A stretch of DNA of 64,000 nucleotides. It comes from Bradyrhizobium sp. 138. GTDB taxonomy: Bacteria > Pseudomonadota > Alphaproteobacteria > Rhizobiales > Xanthobacteraceae. The translations under genes were made by a program, and so were the position numbers. Under the pieces are notes generated by a model that did not search any database, had not been told where the DNA came from, and saw nothing but the letters and a program-made list of their open reading frames with translations. The DNA is taken from the NCBI RefSeq assembly GCF_023074075.1, contig NZ_JADPKT010000033.1, positions 186,001-250,000 of the forward strand, given 5' to 3'. Shown here one piece after another: positions 56,326-64,000 of the stretch. The number at the start of each line of letters is the position of its first letter. Position 1 is the stretch's first letter.

Positions 56326-57984
56326 TCAGCTCGCCCAATACCAGGCCAGCGCGTTCCATGATTCCGTGCGCGTATTGCCGTTCGGCACGAAACCGTTGAT
56401 CCCTTTCTTGAGACCTTCGACGGCATTGCTCTGGTACAGCGGCAGGAAAGGCAAATCGCGACGGACAAGTTCCTGGACGCGATGGTAGATCGCGCGCCTC
56501 GCTTCGGGATCGAAGGTACGCGCCCCCTTGTCGAGCAAGGCGTCAACCTCCGGGTTTGCATACTGCGCATTGTTCGAGCCGCGCCCGCCCTGCGCTGCGA
56601 TCGAACGCGAGTGCAGGCGGTTGGTGACATCCGGGTCGGCGCCGATCAGATACGTGCTGCCGACGATGACGGAATCGAATTTTGACTGCTGCCAGAACTC
56701 GCCCCACATCACCGCGGCAGGCAGGTTCGATATCTTCATCTCGACGCCCAGTTGCGCAAACGTCTGCTGCAGGAACTGCTGCACCTGTTCGCGAAGGGGA
56801 TCGCCTGACGTAGTCGAATTGGTAAAGGACAAACGAACGCCGTTCTTGGCACGAATGCCGCCCGCCCCCGGTGCCCAGCCGGCCTGATCGAGGATCTTGC
56901 GTGCGCGGTTCACGTCGAACTGGTGCAGTGGCAGATTGGGGTTGAAGTACAAAGACTGTCTCGGCATGAAAGTCTCTGTCGGGGTCGGCACCCCGTAATA
57001 GAGCCCCTGAATGATCGCCTCCTTGTCGATCGCCGCATAGAGCGCCTCGCGAACGGCAAGCTCCTTGAACTGCGGGCGCTCAAGGTTCAGATAGAAGGAT
57101 TCGAACGAGGTCCTTGGGAGGAGCGTCACCACGCGATTCGGCAGCGCCTTGGCTTCCGCGTAGTGGTCAGGTGTGATGTAGGGCTGCCCAACCAGATCCA
57201 CATCGCCGCTCTTGAACTGAGTGTAGAGGACGGTGAGGTCGGGAATGTATTTGAAGACCAGCCTCTCGATGTGAGGGCCTTCACCAAAGTACTCGAGATT
57301 GGCCACGAGCTCGAGATGATCGCCGGCGACTCGCTTGTCCCACTTGAATGGACCGGTACCGACCGGCGCCTGGTTGAAGGCGGCGTTGTTCGGATTGGCT
57401 TCCTTCTCGAGTATGTGCTTGGGAACGATGAAGGTCTCGGTCAGGAACGACAAATACGGTGCGAAGGCCTCTTCCATTCGCCAGGAGATTTCCGTCGGTG
57501 AGACCACCGTGATGTCGCGCACGAGAGCATGGCCGGCCGTGCGCCAGCTGCGGAAGTTGGGATTCATGATCAGCTCGAGAGTGAACTTCACGTCCTCGGC
57601 GCTGAAAGGCTTGCCGTCGTGCCAGCGGACATCGTCTCGCAGGCGAATACGCCATTTGAGACCGTCCTCCGAAATGCCGCCGTTCTTCTGGTTCGGCACT
57701 TCCACGGCCAGATTGGGCTGAATGACGCCTTGAGGATCGATGCGGAAGAGTGCATCGAAGACCGAGAAATGCACGCCATCATCGACTTCAATGTGCACCA
57801 TCAACGGATTGAAGACGGTCGGCTCTTGTCCGAGTCCAACGATCACGCGACCGCTTGGTTTTGAAGGCGTGCGAGCGAAGGCAGGCTTTCCCAGCAGATT
57901 GGGCGCGATCAGACCGGCAGCTCCGCCGACCGCGACCATTCGCAACGCATCGCGCCGCGAGTAGCTCGTTAGAATCTTGCTCAT
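56326..57984 (-). CDS. ABC transporter substrate-binding protein (DppA/OppA family)
   Basis: A 552-aa family 5 extracellular binding protein. It begins with a twin-arginine-like signal (SYSRRDALRMVAVGGAAGL) and a likely cleavage after KPAFA. The body has LAVEVPNQKNGGISEDGLKWRIRLRDDVRWHDGKPFSAEDVKFTLE, typical of the family. It binds peptides, opines or related compounds in the periplasm. It is second in the operon behind the ATPase gene. The ligand cannot be predicted from sequence alone. Confidence 0.93.
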   Translation of the reverse strand: MSKILTSYSRRDALRMVAVGGAAGLIAPNLLGKPAFARTPSKPSGRVIVGLGQEPTVFNPLMVHIEVDDGVHFSVFDALFRIDPQGVIQPNLAVEVPNQKNGGISEDGLKWRIRLRDDVRWHDGKPFSAEDVKFTLELIMNPNFRSWRTAGHALVRDITVVSPTEISWRMEEAFAPYLSFLTETFIVPKHILEKEANPNNAAFNQAPVGTGPFKWDKRVAGDHLELVANLEYFGEGPHIERLVFKYIPDLTVLYTQFKSGDVDLVGQPYITPDHYAEAKALPNRVVTLLPRTSFESFYLNLERPQFKELAVREALYAAIDKEAIIQGLYYGVPTPTETFMPRQSLYFNPNLPLHQFDVNRARKILDQAGWAPGAGGIRAKNGVRLSFTNSTTSGDPLREQVQQFLQQTFAQLGVEMKISNLPAAVMWGEFWQQSKFDSVIVGSTYLIGADPDVTNRLHSRSIAAQGGRGSNNAQYANPEVDALLDKGARTFDPEARRAIYHRVQELVRRDLPFLPLYQSNAVEGLKKGINGFVPNGNTRTESWNALAWYWAS

Positions 57985-58020
57985 GACCTCTCTCCTCGCT
58001 TTTGATGTCCGCCGTGGCCT

Positions 58021-59685
58021 TTATGGATTTGCTGCGTGTTGGGGTGCATTCGCCGGCTGCTCCCCCGGGATCGCCGCCACCAGTTCTCGCGTGTAGGTGG
58101 ATTTCGGGTCGAGGAAGATCTGCGAAGGCGGTCCATGCTCCACGATGTGTCCGCGATGCATGACGGCGATTTCGTCGCAAATCTGGCTTGCAACCCGCAG
58201 ATCATGCGTGATGAAGATCATCGAGACGCCCGTCTCGCGCTGAATCTGGTCCAGCAGCTTCAGGATCTGAGCCTGGATCGACACGTCGAGGGCCGAGACA
58301 GCTTCGTCGGCAATCAGCAATTTTGGTTTGAACATCAGCGCCCGGGCGATGCCGATGCGCTGACGCTGTCCTCCGGAGAACTCGTGCGGATAGCGGTCGA
58401 AAGCTCCTGAATCCAGGCCGACATGGGACAGAAGCTCTCGCGCCCGCTCGGCAGCCTCGCCGCAGGACATCCCATGCGCGACCGGACCTACTGTGAGAAT
58501 TTGGCCCACCGTCGATCGCGGATTGAGCGAGGCAAAAGGATCCTGGAAGATCATTTGGATCTTTGGCCGCAAGGGCCGAAATTCGGCTTCCGAAAGCGCG
58601 GCGATGTCGCGGCCTTCGAACAGGATCGAGCCGCTGTCGCAGTCCAGCAGCTTGATCAGCAGCCGACCAAGCGATGATTTGCCCGAGCCGCTTTCCCCGA
58701 CAACGCCCAGCGTGCGCCCAGACGCAAGATCGAACGTGACGCCGTTGACTGCCGCAACGATGCGCTGCCTGCCAAAAAGCGAGCTGCCGCTGCGATAGGT
58801 CTTTGCGAGACATTCCACCTTGAGGATGGACGTTCTGTCCGCGGGTCGCAAAGCAATGCGGTCCTTGCCGGTGAGATGTGGCACGGCCGCGATCAGGCGG
58901 CGCGTATAGAGGTGGCTCGGCGACTTCAGCACCTGCTCGGCGCTGCCCTGCTCCACGCAATGGCCCTTTTCCATCACCACGACGTAATCGGCAATCTCCG
59001 CCACGACGCCGAAGTCATGGGTGATGAACATGACGCTCATTCCCTTGCGGCGCTGAATGTCGCGGATCAATTGAAGGATTTGCGCCTGGGTCGTCACGTC
59101 AAGTGCCGTGGTCGGCTCGTCCGCAATCAGGATCGCAGGCTCGAGGGCCAGCGCCATGGCGATCATCACCCGCTGCCGTTGTCCGCCGGAAAGGCGGAAA
59201 GGATACTGGTGATACATGAGCTGCGGTTCGGGCAGCCCCACCTCAATCAACAGGTCGATGGCCCGGCTGCGCCGGGATTTCGGCGTGCCAACATCGTGCG
59301 CCGCCATCACCTCCTCGATCTGCGCGCCCACGGTCATCAGCGGGTTGAGCGCCGAGAGAGGATCCTGAAAGATCATTGAAACGACGCGGCCGCGCAGGCT
59401 GCGGAGCTTGTCGAGCGACAGGCCTACGATGTTCGTCCCGTTCAGCTGGATCGCACCCGAGGAGACCCGGATTGCCTTCGGCAGAAGCCCCATGATCGCG
59501 TTGGCGGTGACCGATTTGCCAGATCCGGATTCGCCGATGATGCACAGGATCTGACCGCGCTTCAGATCGAAGGAGATGTCCTCGACGGCGTAGGCGCGCT
59601 CCATTCCCTCAGGGAGACTGACGCTCAGGTCGCGCACCGAGAGCGCAACATCGGCGGGGGCTGCAGCCTGCACGTCAGAGGCCAT
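58021..59685 (-). CDS. ABC transporter ATPase, fused DppD-DppF type
   Basis: A 554-aa protein with two complete ABC domains. Each has a Walker A (GESGSGKS) and signature (LSGGQRQRV in the first, FSGGQRQRI in the second), plus the oligopeptide-transporter C-terminal region (HPSHLYTR-like in the first, [14 protein letters not shown] in the second). The fused form resembles GsiA and YejF. The ATG at 59685 follows GGGGA and begins MASDVQ; a start at 59820 would add a hydrophilic leader. It is the first gene of the catabolic operon. Confidence 0.93.
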   Translation of the reverse strand: MASDVQAAAPADVALSVRDLSVSLPEGMERAYAVEDISFDLKRGQILCIIGESGSGKSVTANAIMGLLPKAIRVSSGAIQLNGTNIVGLSLDKLRSLRGRVVSMIFQDPLSALNPLMTVGAQIEEVMAAHDVGTPKSRRSRAIDLLIEVGLPEPQLMYHQYPFRLSGGQRQRVMIAMALALEPAILIADEPTTALDVTTQAQILQLIRDIQRRKGMSVMFITHDFGVVAEIADYVVVMEKGHCVEQGSAEQVLKSPSHLYTRRLIAAVPHLTGKDRIALRPADRTSILKVECLAKTYRSGSSLFGRQRIVAAVNGVTFDLASGRTLGVVGESGSGKSSLGRLLIKLLDCDSGSILFEGRDIAALSEAEFRPLRPKIQMIFQDPFASLNPRSTVGQILTVGPVAHGMSCGEAAERARELLSHVGLDSGAFDRYPHEFSGGQRQRIGIARALMFKPKLLIADEAVSALDVSIQAQILKLLDQIQRETGVSMIFITHDLRVASQICDEIAVMHRGHIVEHGPPSQIFLDPKSTYTRELVAAIPGEQPANAPQHAANP

Positions 59686-60332
59686 AGGAAAGTCCCCTTT
59701 CAAGCTGGTGAGGTCATGCGGCTGCGGGCCGAGCCCTCGGCTCTTTGCGTTGCCACGCTCCTTCGACAGATCGACAATTTGCCGCTCAACTTGCCATTCC
59801 TTCATTGGAGGCTGCGACATGATTCAGGCCTCCTCGCGCAACAAGCAAGAGCTGTGGCTCAGCGCGCGCTGCCGACCGAATCGGCCAACTCGATCGAAGC
59901 GAAGCACAGATGACATCCACGTCATGGCTTGATTGCTTCCGCCAAGGTCTGCTCCTGGACTCATGCAGATTGCCTCTATGGACTTCGCCCCACCGATCGA
60001 GTGGTTCTCCCGATATTGACGATTTCGCTCTCCCCGGAATCGCCGAAAGGGGGCATCCGGGCAGCAGGAACTTGCGAAAACGAAGTCCGATTTGGCATTT
60101 CGCTCTGCGCCGCCAAGCCTGCAGGAGCGCCTGCCCAGAAGGCAAGCCGATCGATTGCCGGAGCGCGTGCATCGGTCTCGCCGCCTGCTAGGCGCAGCAT
60201 GCCAAATATTTTCGCAATAATAGCCTGTGTCAAAGGCAGCGAACCGCAGGAAATTCGGTCTGATCACGAAAGTCCGCGAGGCCTGCCGCTTTTTCTCTAT
60301 TACGTTACGGCAGCCACCGGAGACCCTGTCTG
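59686..60332. promoter_or_regulatory. 647-bp divergent intergenic region of the catabolic island
   Basis: This lies between the fused ABC ATPase (minus) and the second DadA-like oxidase (plus), so it should hold both promoters. No reading frame in it is convincing. Around 60203-60221 is an AT-rich patch with a short palindrome, tatt-ttcgc-aata, that could be a binding site for the Lrp-type regulator encoded at 61774. That is speculation. Confidence 0.5.
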
Positions 60333-61658
60333 ATGAGCGCGCCGCTCCTGCATATCGAATCCAGTCCGTTCCTGCCTGGCGAGGCCGATGTCGTGGTCAT
60401 TGGCGGCGGCGTGGTGGGCGTGTTCACGAGCTATTATCTCGCCCGCCGCGGCGTGAAGGTCGCCTTGCTTGAAAAGGGTCGCGTCGGCGCCGAGCAGTCC
60501 AGCCGCAACTGGGGATGGTGCCGCCAACAGAACCGCGACGCGCGCGAGCTGCCGATCGCGACCAAGAGCCTCGACCTCTGGGAGAGATTTGCCGAGGAAA
60601 CCGGTGAGGACACGGGCTTCCGCCGTTGCGGCCTTCTGTATCTGTCGAACGACGAAGCTGAACTGGCGGGCTGGGCGAAGTGGCGCGATTTCGCCAGGAC
60701 CGTCGGCGTCACCACGCATATGCTCAGCGCGGAAGAGGCGAGTGAGCGGGGCAAGGCGACCGGCCGCAAGTGGAAAGGTGGCGTCTTCTCGCCAACCGAT
60801 GGGACGGCAGATCCGTCGAAGGCTGTGCCCGTTGCCGCGCGCGCGATCATGGCGGCCGGTGGCACGGTGCACCAGCATTGCGCGGCGCGCGGCCTAGAAC
60901 TCAGTGCCGGCCGCGTCAGCGGAGTGGTGACCGAAGCGGGCACGATCCGGACGAAGACGGTGGTGATGGCAGGAGGCGCGTGGGCCTCTTCGTTCTGCAA
61001 CCAGCTTGGAATTCGTTTCCCGCAAGCGTCCGTGCGTCAGTCCATTCTCGCCGTCGCTCCCGGCGCGGCCGGTCTGCCTGACGCACTGCATACTGCGCCC
61101 GTGTCGCTCACGCGACGTGGCAACGGCGGATACACGCTGGCAATCAGCGGGCGCGCGCGCGTCGATCCGACGCCGCAGCAGTTCAGGTTCGGCCGCCAAT
61201 TCCTACCCATGTTCGTCCGGCGGTGGCGAAGCCTTGCCCCTGGCGCCTTCGAGGGCTTGCGGCAGGGTCATGAATCTCTCGCGAAGTGGGCGCTTGATGA
61301 GGTGACCCCGATGGAGCTGAACCGGACACTTAATCCCCGTCCCGACATGAGGCAGATTCGGCTGACACATCGACGAGCCTGCGAATTGCTGCCGGAGCTT
61401 CGGCGCGTCGCAATCTCCAACGTCTGGGCCGGCTATATCGACAGTACGCCGGACGGCGTCCCGGCCATCGGTGAAGTTGAGGCGATTCCAGGTTTCATCC
61501 TCGCGGCGGGGTTCAGCGGCCACGGCTTCGGGATCGGCCCCGGCGCTGGGCATATGATTGCCGACATCATCACTGGTCGTGCGCCGATCGTTGACCCGCG
61601 CGCCTATAGGCCGGAGCGGCTGAAAACAGGAGCCTGGGGCAAGGTGGCCGAGTTCTGA
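60333..61658 (+). CDS. DadA-like FAD-dependent amino acid oxidoreductase 2
   Basis: A 441-aa flavoenzyme. The FAD motif is DVVVIGGGVVGVFTSYYLARRG, followed by QSSRNWGWCRQQNRDARELP and a C-terminal GFILAAGFSGHGFGIGPGAGHMIAD. It is a clear paralogue of the gene at 47722, and the two stand at opposite ends of the ABC operon. The ATG at 60333 has GGAGA upstream. The Lrp-type regulator gene follows 115 bp later on the same strand. Confidence 0.9.
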   Translation: MSAPLLHIESSPFLPGEADVVVIGGGVVGVFTSYYLARRGVKVALLEKGRVGAEQSSRNWGWCRQQNRDARELPIATKSLDLWERFAEETGEDTGFRRCGLLYLSNDEAELAGWAKWRDFARTVGVTTHMLSAEEASERGKATGRKWKGGVFSPTDGTADPSKAVPVAARAIMAAGGTVHQHCAARGLELSAGRVSGVVTEAGTIRTKTVVMAGGAWASSFCNQLGIRFPQASVRQSILAVAPGAAGLPDALHTAPVSLTRRGNGGYTLAISGRARVDPTPQQFRFGRQFLPMFVRRWRSLAPGAFEGLRQGHESLAKWALDEVTPMELNRTLNPRPDMRQIRLTHRRACELLPELRRVAISNVWAGYIDSTPDGVPAIGEVEAIPGFILAAGFSGHGFGIGPGAGHMIADIITGRAPIVDPRAYRPERLKTGAWGKVAEF

Positions 61659-61773
61659 TAGGGCAAATTCACCGGATGGTGGGAAAAGATGCGAGTTGAT
61701 GCTAAGACAGCGTCCATGACGCTGAAGCCTCGAGGCCTTGATGCCGCTGTCGCCCCCATCTCATGGCGTTGCT

Positions 61774-62250
61774 ATGAAGCTCGATAAGATCGACCTCAGG
61801 ATTTTATGCGAACTGCAGAAGAACGGGCGAATTTCCAACGTCGAGCTCGCAGAGCTGATTAATCTCTCCCCGAGCCCCTGCCTGATGCGCGTCAAGAGGC
61901 TCCAGACCGAGGGCTTCATCACCGGCTATTCCGCCCGGATCGACGTTTCCAAGCTCGGACAAACTCTAACGGTCTTCGCTGAGATCACGCTGAAAAATCA
62001 TCGACAGATCGATTTCGCCCGCTTTCTCACCACCGTTGAAAAGATCGATTCCGTTGTCGAATGCCATCTTGTTTCAGGTGGATATGATTACCTCGTGAAG
62101 TTCATCACGGCAGGAATCAGCGAATACCAGGCGCTGATGGAACGTCTCGTCGAAATGGATATCGGCATCGACAAATACTTCAGTTTTGTCGTGCTTAAGT
62201 CTCCCATCGTGAAATCCCATCTGCCGCTCGAAAGCATATTCAGTAGCTGA
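61774..62250 (+). CDS. Lrp/AsnC family transcriptional regulator
   Basis: A 158-aa regulator. The N-terminal helix-turn-helix is KLDKIDLRILCELQKNGRISNVELAELINLSPSPCLMRVKRL, and the C-terminal RAM effector domain includes VVECHLVSGGYDYLVKFI. Regulators of this family sense amino acids. It is placed in the middle of the island, between a DadA-like oxidase and an aminotransferase, and likely controls some of these genes. The ATG at 61774 (MKLDKIDLRIL) is preferred over a start at 61738. Confidence 0.93.
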   Translation: MKLDKIDLRILCELQKNGRISNVELAELINLSPSPCLMRVKRLQTEGFITGYSARIDVSKLGQTLTVFAEITLKNHRQIDFARFLTTVEKIDSVVECHLVSGGYDYLVKFITAGISEYQALMERLVEMDIGIDKYFSFVVLKSPIVKSHLPLESIFSS

Positions 62251-62438
62251 GGAGCAATCCTCGGCCCTTGGCGACAGGGTTTGAGCAGATGGCAGCACCA
62301 ACTCTGCTACTGCCAAGGCTTTTTCCCGCCGCCGATCAGATCGAAGGAGCACGTTGCGATGGTTGGGATGATGCGCACCCTCGCTGGACTAGCACCGGCT
62401 TGCATCTGATCTAGTCGGCACATCATCCCTTCTCGTGG

Positions 62439-63815
62439 CTATCCCTTCATTACCGCGCGGACGTCCCTGTCTTCGAGCGTTTGGTCGAGCGTCATCCGAG
62501 TTCGTTCGATGATCCCGTCGATCTCCTCGTTCGTGCAGCAGAGGGGCGGGGCATAACCAAGCACGCCCTGCGCAAAGGCGCGGATGACGAGGCCGTTATC
62601 CCATGCGCGGTCGAAGATGCGGCGCGCCGCGTCGGCCTCCGCCGGCAAAGGCGTCTTGCGCTCCTTGTCCGTGACAAGCTCGATTGCCGCCAGCATGCCG
62701 CGACCACGGACATCGCCGACAAGCGGATGATCGGCAAGCGAGCGTAGCCCCTGCATCAGCCGGTGCCCGGCCTTCCGGCCGTTGTCCAGCAAGCCATTCT
62801 CGTAAAGATCCAGGCACGCGAGCCCGACCGCTGCGCTGACAGGATGTGCGGAATAGGTGTAACCATGGCCGACAGCCGTCTTGCCGGCTCCGTCCGCGAT
62901 CGTGTTGTAAACGCGGTCGGACATGAAAACGGCGCCCATCGGCACATAGCCCGAAGTCAGTCCCTTTGCCGTGGTCATCAGATCCGGCACGACGTCGTCC
63001 TCGTCACAGGCGAAGAGCGGCCCGACACGGCCAAAGCCGGTGATGACCTCATCGGCAACGAGCAGAATATCGTATTCCCTGCAGACCGCATGCATGGCCT
63101 TCAGCCAAGACGGCGGTGGAACGAGAACGCCTCCTGACCCCTGAATCGGCTCGACATAAAAAGCGGCAACGCGATCTGCGCCCAGTTCGGCGATCTTGGC
63201 TCGCAGGGCCGCGACCGACGCGGCAATGATAGCCTGGGGATGAGGACCGACAGGATTGCGATAGGCATAGTGCGATGGGATCTTGTGCTGCCAGCTGTAT
63301 GGCACCCCAAAGCCCGCATGAAAGGCGGACAGCGCGGTCAAGCCGGACCCTGCCGTGGACGATCCATGGTAGCCATACTCGACCGAAATGAACTGGTCCT
63401 TCTGCGGCGTACCCTTGGCATGATGGTAGTACCGAATGAATCGGATCGTGCTATCGACGGCGTCGGAGCCTCCCAGCGTGAAGTAGACGTGGTTCAGATC
63501 GCCAGGCGCCAGCTCAGCCAGCCTGGCGGCCAGACGGATGGCCGGATCGGAGCCTAACCCGAAATAGCCGGTCGCATAGGGCAGTTCACGCAGCTGCCTC
63601 GTGGCGGCATCCACGATACTGTCCTGACCGTAGCCGGCATTGACGCACCATAGACCAGCAAAACCGTCGAGCAATTGATGTCCCGAGATATCGGTCAGCG
63701 TCGCGCCTTTCGCTGACTTCAGCACGCGCACACCCAATGCCTCATGGCCGCGATAGGAAGAGACCGGGTGAACCAGATGCGCCCGGTCGAGTTCAACCAG
63801 CGAGTTACTCAGCAT
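62439..63815 (-). CDS. Class III (omega) aminotransferase
   Basis: A 458-aa PLP aminotransferase. The PLP aspartate is about residue 255 (LLVADEVITGFGR) and the Schiff-base lysine about 284 (TTAKGLTSGYVPMG). The glycine-rich phosphate site is in TLGGSDAVDSTIR, and the N-terminal DGFAGLWCVNAGYG is typical of omega-amino acid:pyruvate and polyamine aminotransferases. It transfers an amino group, probably between an omega-amine or beta-amino compound and pyruvate. It is convergent with the Lrp gene and its promoter lies near the right edge. Confidence 0.93.
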   Translation of the reverse strand: MLSNSLVELDRAHLVHPVSSYRGHEALGVRVLKSAKGATLTDISGHQLLDGFAGLWCVNAGYGQDSIVDAATRQLRELPYATGYFGLGSDPAIRLAARLAELAPGDLNHVYFTLGGSDAVDSTIRFIRYYHHAKGTPQKDQFISVEYGYHGSSTAGSGLTALSAFHAGFGVPYSWQHKIPSHYAYRNPVGPHPQAIIAASVAALRAKIAELGADRVAAFYVEPIQGSGGVLVPPPSWLKAMHAVCREYDILLVADEVITGFGRVGPLFACDEDDVVPDLMTTAKGLTSGYVPMGAVFMSDRVYNTIADGAGKTAVGHGYTYSAHPVSAAVGLACLDLYENGLLDNGRKAGHRLMQGLRSLADHPLVGDVRGRGMLAAIELVTDKERKTPLPAEADAARRIFDRAWDNGLVIRAFAQGVLGYAPPLCCTNEEIDGIIERTRMTLDQTLEDRDVRAVMKG

Positions 63816-64000
63816 ATTGTCCTCCAGATCAACCCGACACCTGAGCGGGCACAGTGCGCTTCGAACGCTGACGTTGTCGGACCCAAGGTAGGATATCGAC
63901 CACAGCAGTTCGTCCCAAGCAGAAGGGAAATGAAGGGGATTTGACTTTCATTGGCGATCGATGCGGCACCTTATGCCGGCGTAGAGCGACGCACGGCGTT
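63816..64000 (-). promoter_or_regulatory. Upstream region of the aminotransferase gene
   Basis: The last 185 bp contain the leader of the aminotransferase (GGAGGAC precedes its ATG on the minus strand). No further gene is evident before the edge of the window. Confidence 0.4.

Noticed and set aside
46111..63815. Beta-hydroxyaspartate cycle
   Set aside because: A DSD1-type enzyme is present, but the imine reductase, dehydratase and aspartate-glyoxylate aminotransferase of the known cycle are not seen.
47722..63815. Puu-type gamma-glutamylputrescine pathway
   Set aside because: An OrdL/PuuB-like oxidase, an ALDH and an omega-aminotransferase are present, but there is no PuuA-type glutamine synthetase-like ligase or PuuD hydrolase, so the assignment is not supported.

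Overview
The window is 64 kb of GC-rich, gene-dense chromosome from an alphaproteobacterium, most likely Bradyrhizobium or a close relative. Three things suggest this: the layout of the second aa3-type oxidase operon matches what I recall as B. japonicum coxMNOP, several small proteins look typical of that group, and the 638-bp spacer at 15145-15782 resembles a dispersed Bradyrhizobium intergenic repeat. No rRNA, tRNA, insertion sequence, CRISPR array or phage gene was recognised.

Layout. 1-2532: a minus-strand operon cysS / 37-aa membrane peptide / GNAT / cimA (cimA runs off the left edge). 2822-4446: two exported Cys-containing proteins. 4504-10479: a DUF2189 membrane protein divergent from a five-gene cytochrome c oxidase operon. 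10529-14068: nadE, dgkA and a class II DAHP synthase. 14248-15144: an alpha/beta hydrolase, then the repeat. 15783-19802: small envelope proteins and a YqhA/TerC/PGPGW-like/TerB stress-type cluster. 20002-22643: a class II glutamine amidotransferase beside a YbdK-type carboxylate-amine ligase, plus two small proteins. 23020-24145: a cupin-like gene split by a +1 frameshift. 24154-28908: gor, DUF2059, rpiA, gph, moaA. 29079-37821: a TRAP transporter neighbourhood (both permease subunits, an exported M20 peptidase, a two-component system, two tandem Tat-exported binding proteins). 38028-45767: mrp, a VOC protein, a beta-hydroxyacid dehydrogenase, nhaD, a histidine kinase, DUF1289, an aspartic protease and dusA. 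46111-63815: a large amino-acid catabolic island.

The island is the most interesting accessory region. A nine-gene minus-strand transcription unit (59685 down to 47722) encodes a peptide/opine-type ABC importer with a fused double ATPase, an OrdL/PuuB-like FAD oxidase, a two-domain acetyltransferase, a D-threonine-aldolase-type PLP enzyme, an aldehyde dehydrogenase and a DadA-like oxidase. Outside it lie a D-2-hydroxyacid dehydrogenase-type flavoprotein on one side, and on the other a second closely related DadA-like oxidase, an Lrp-type regulator and a class III aminotransferase. Together they suggest import and oxidation of an unusual amine or beta-hydroxy (probably D-) amino acid; the substrate cannot be read from sequence.

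Start codons were chosen from in-frame starts, Shine-Dalgarno-like sequences, signal peptides and overlaps, and some are uncertain. Family names come from recognising motifs and general resemblance; no database search was run.
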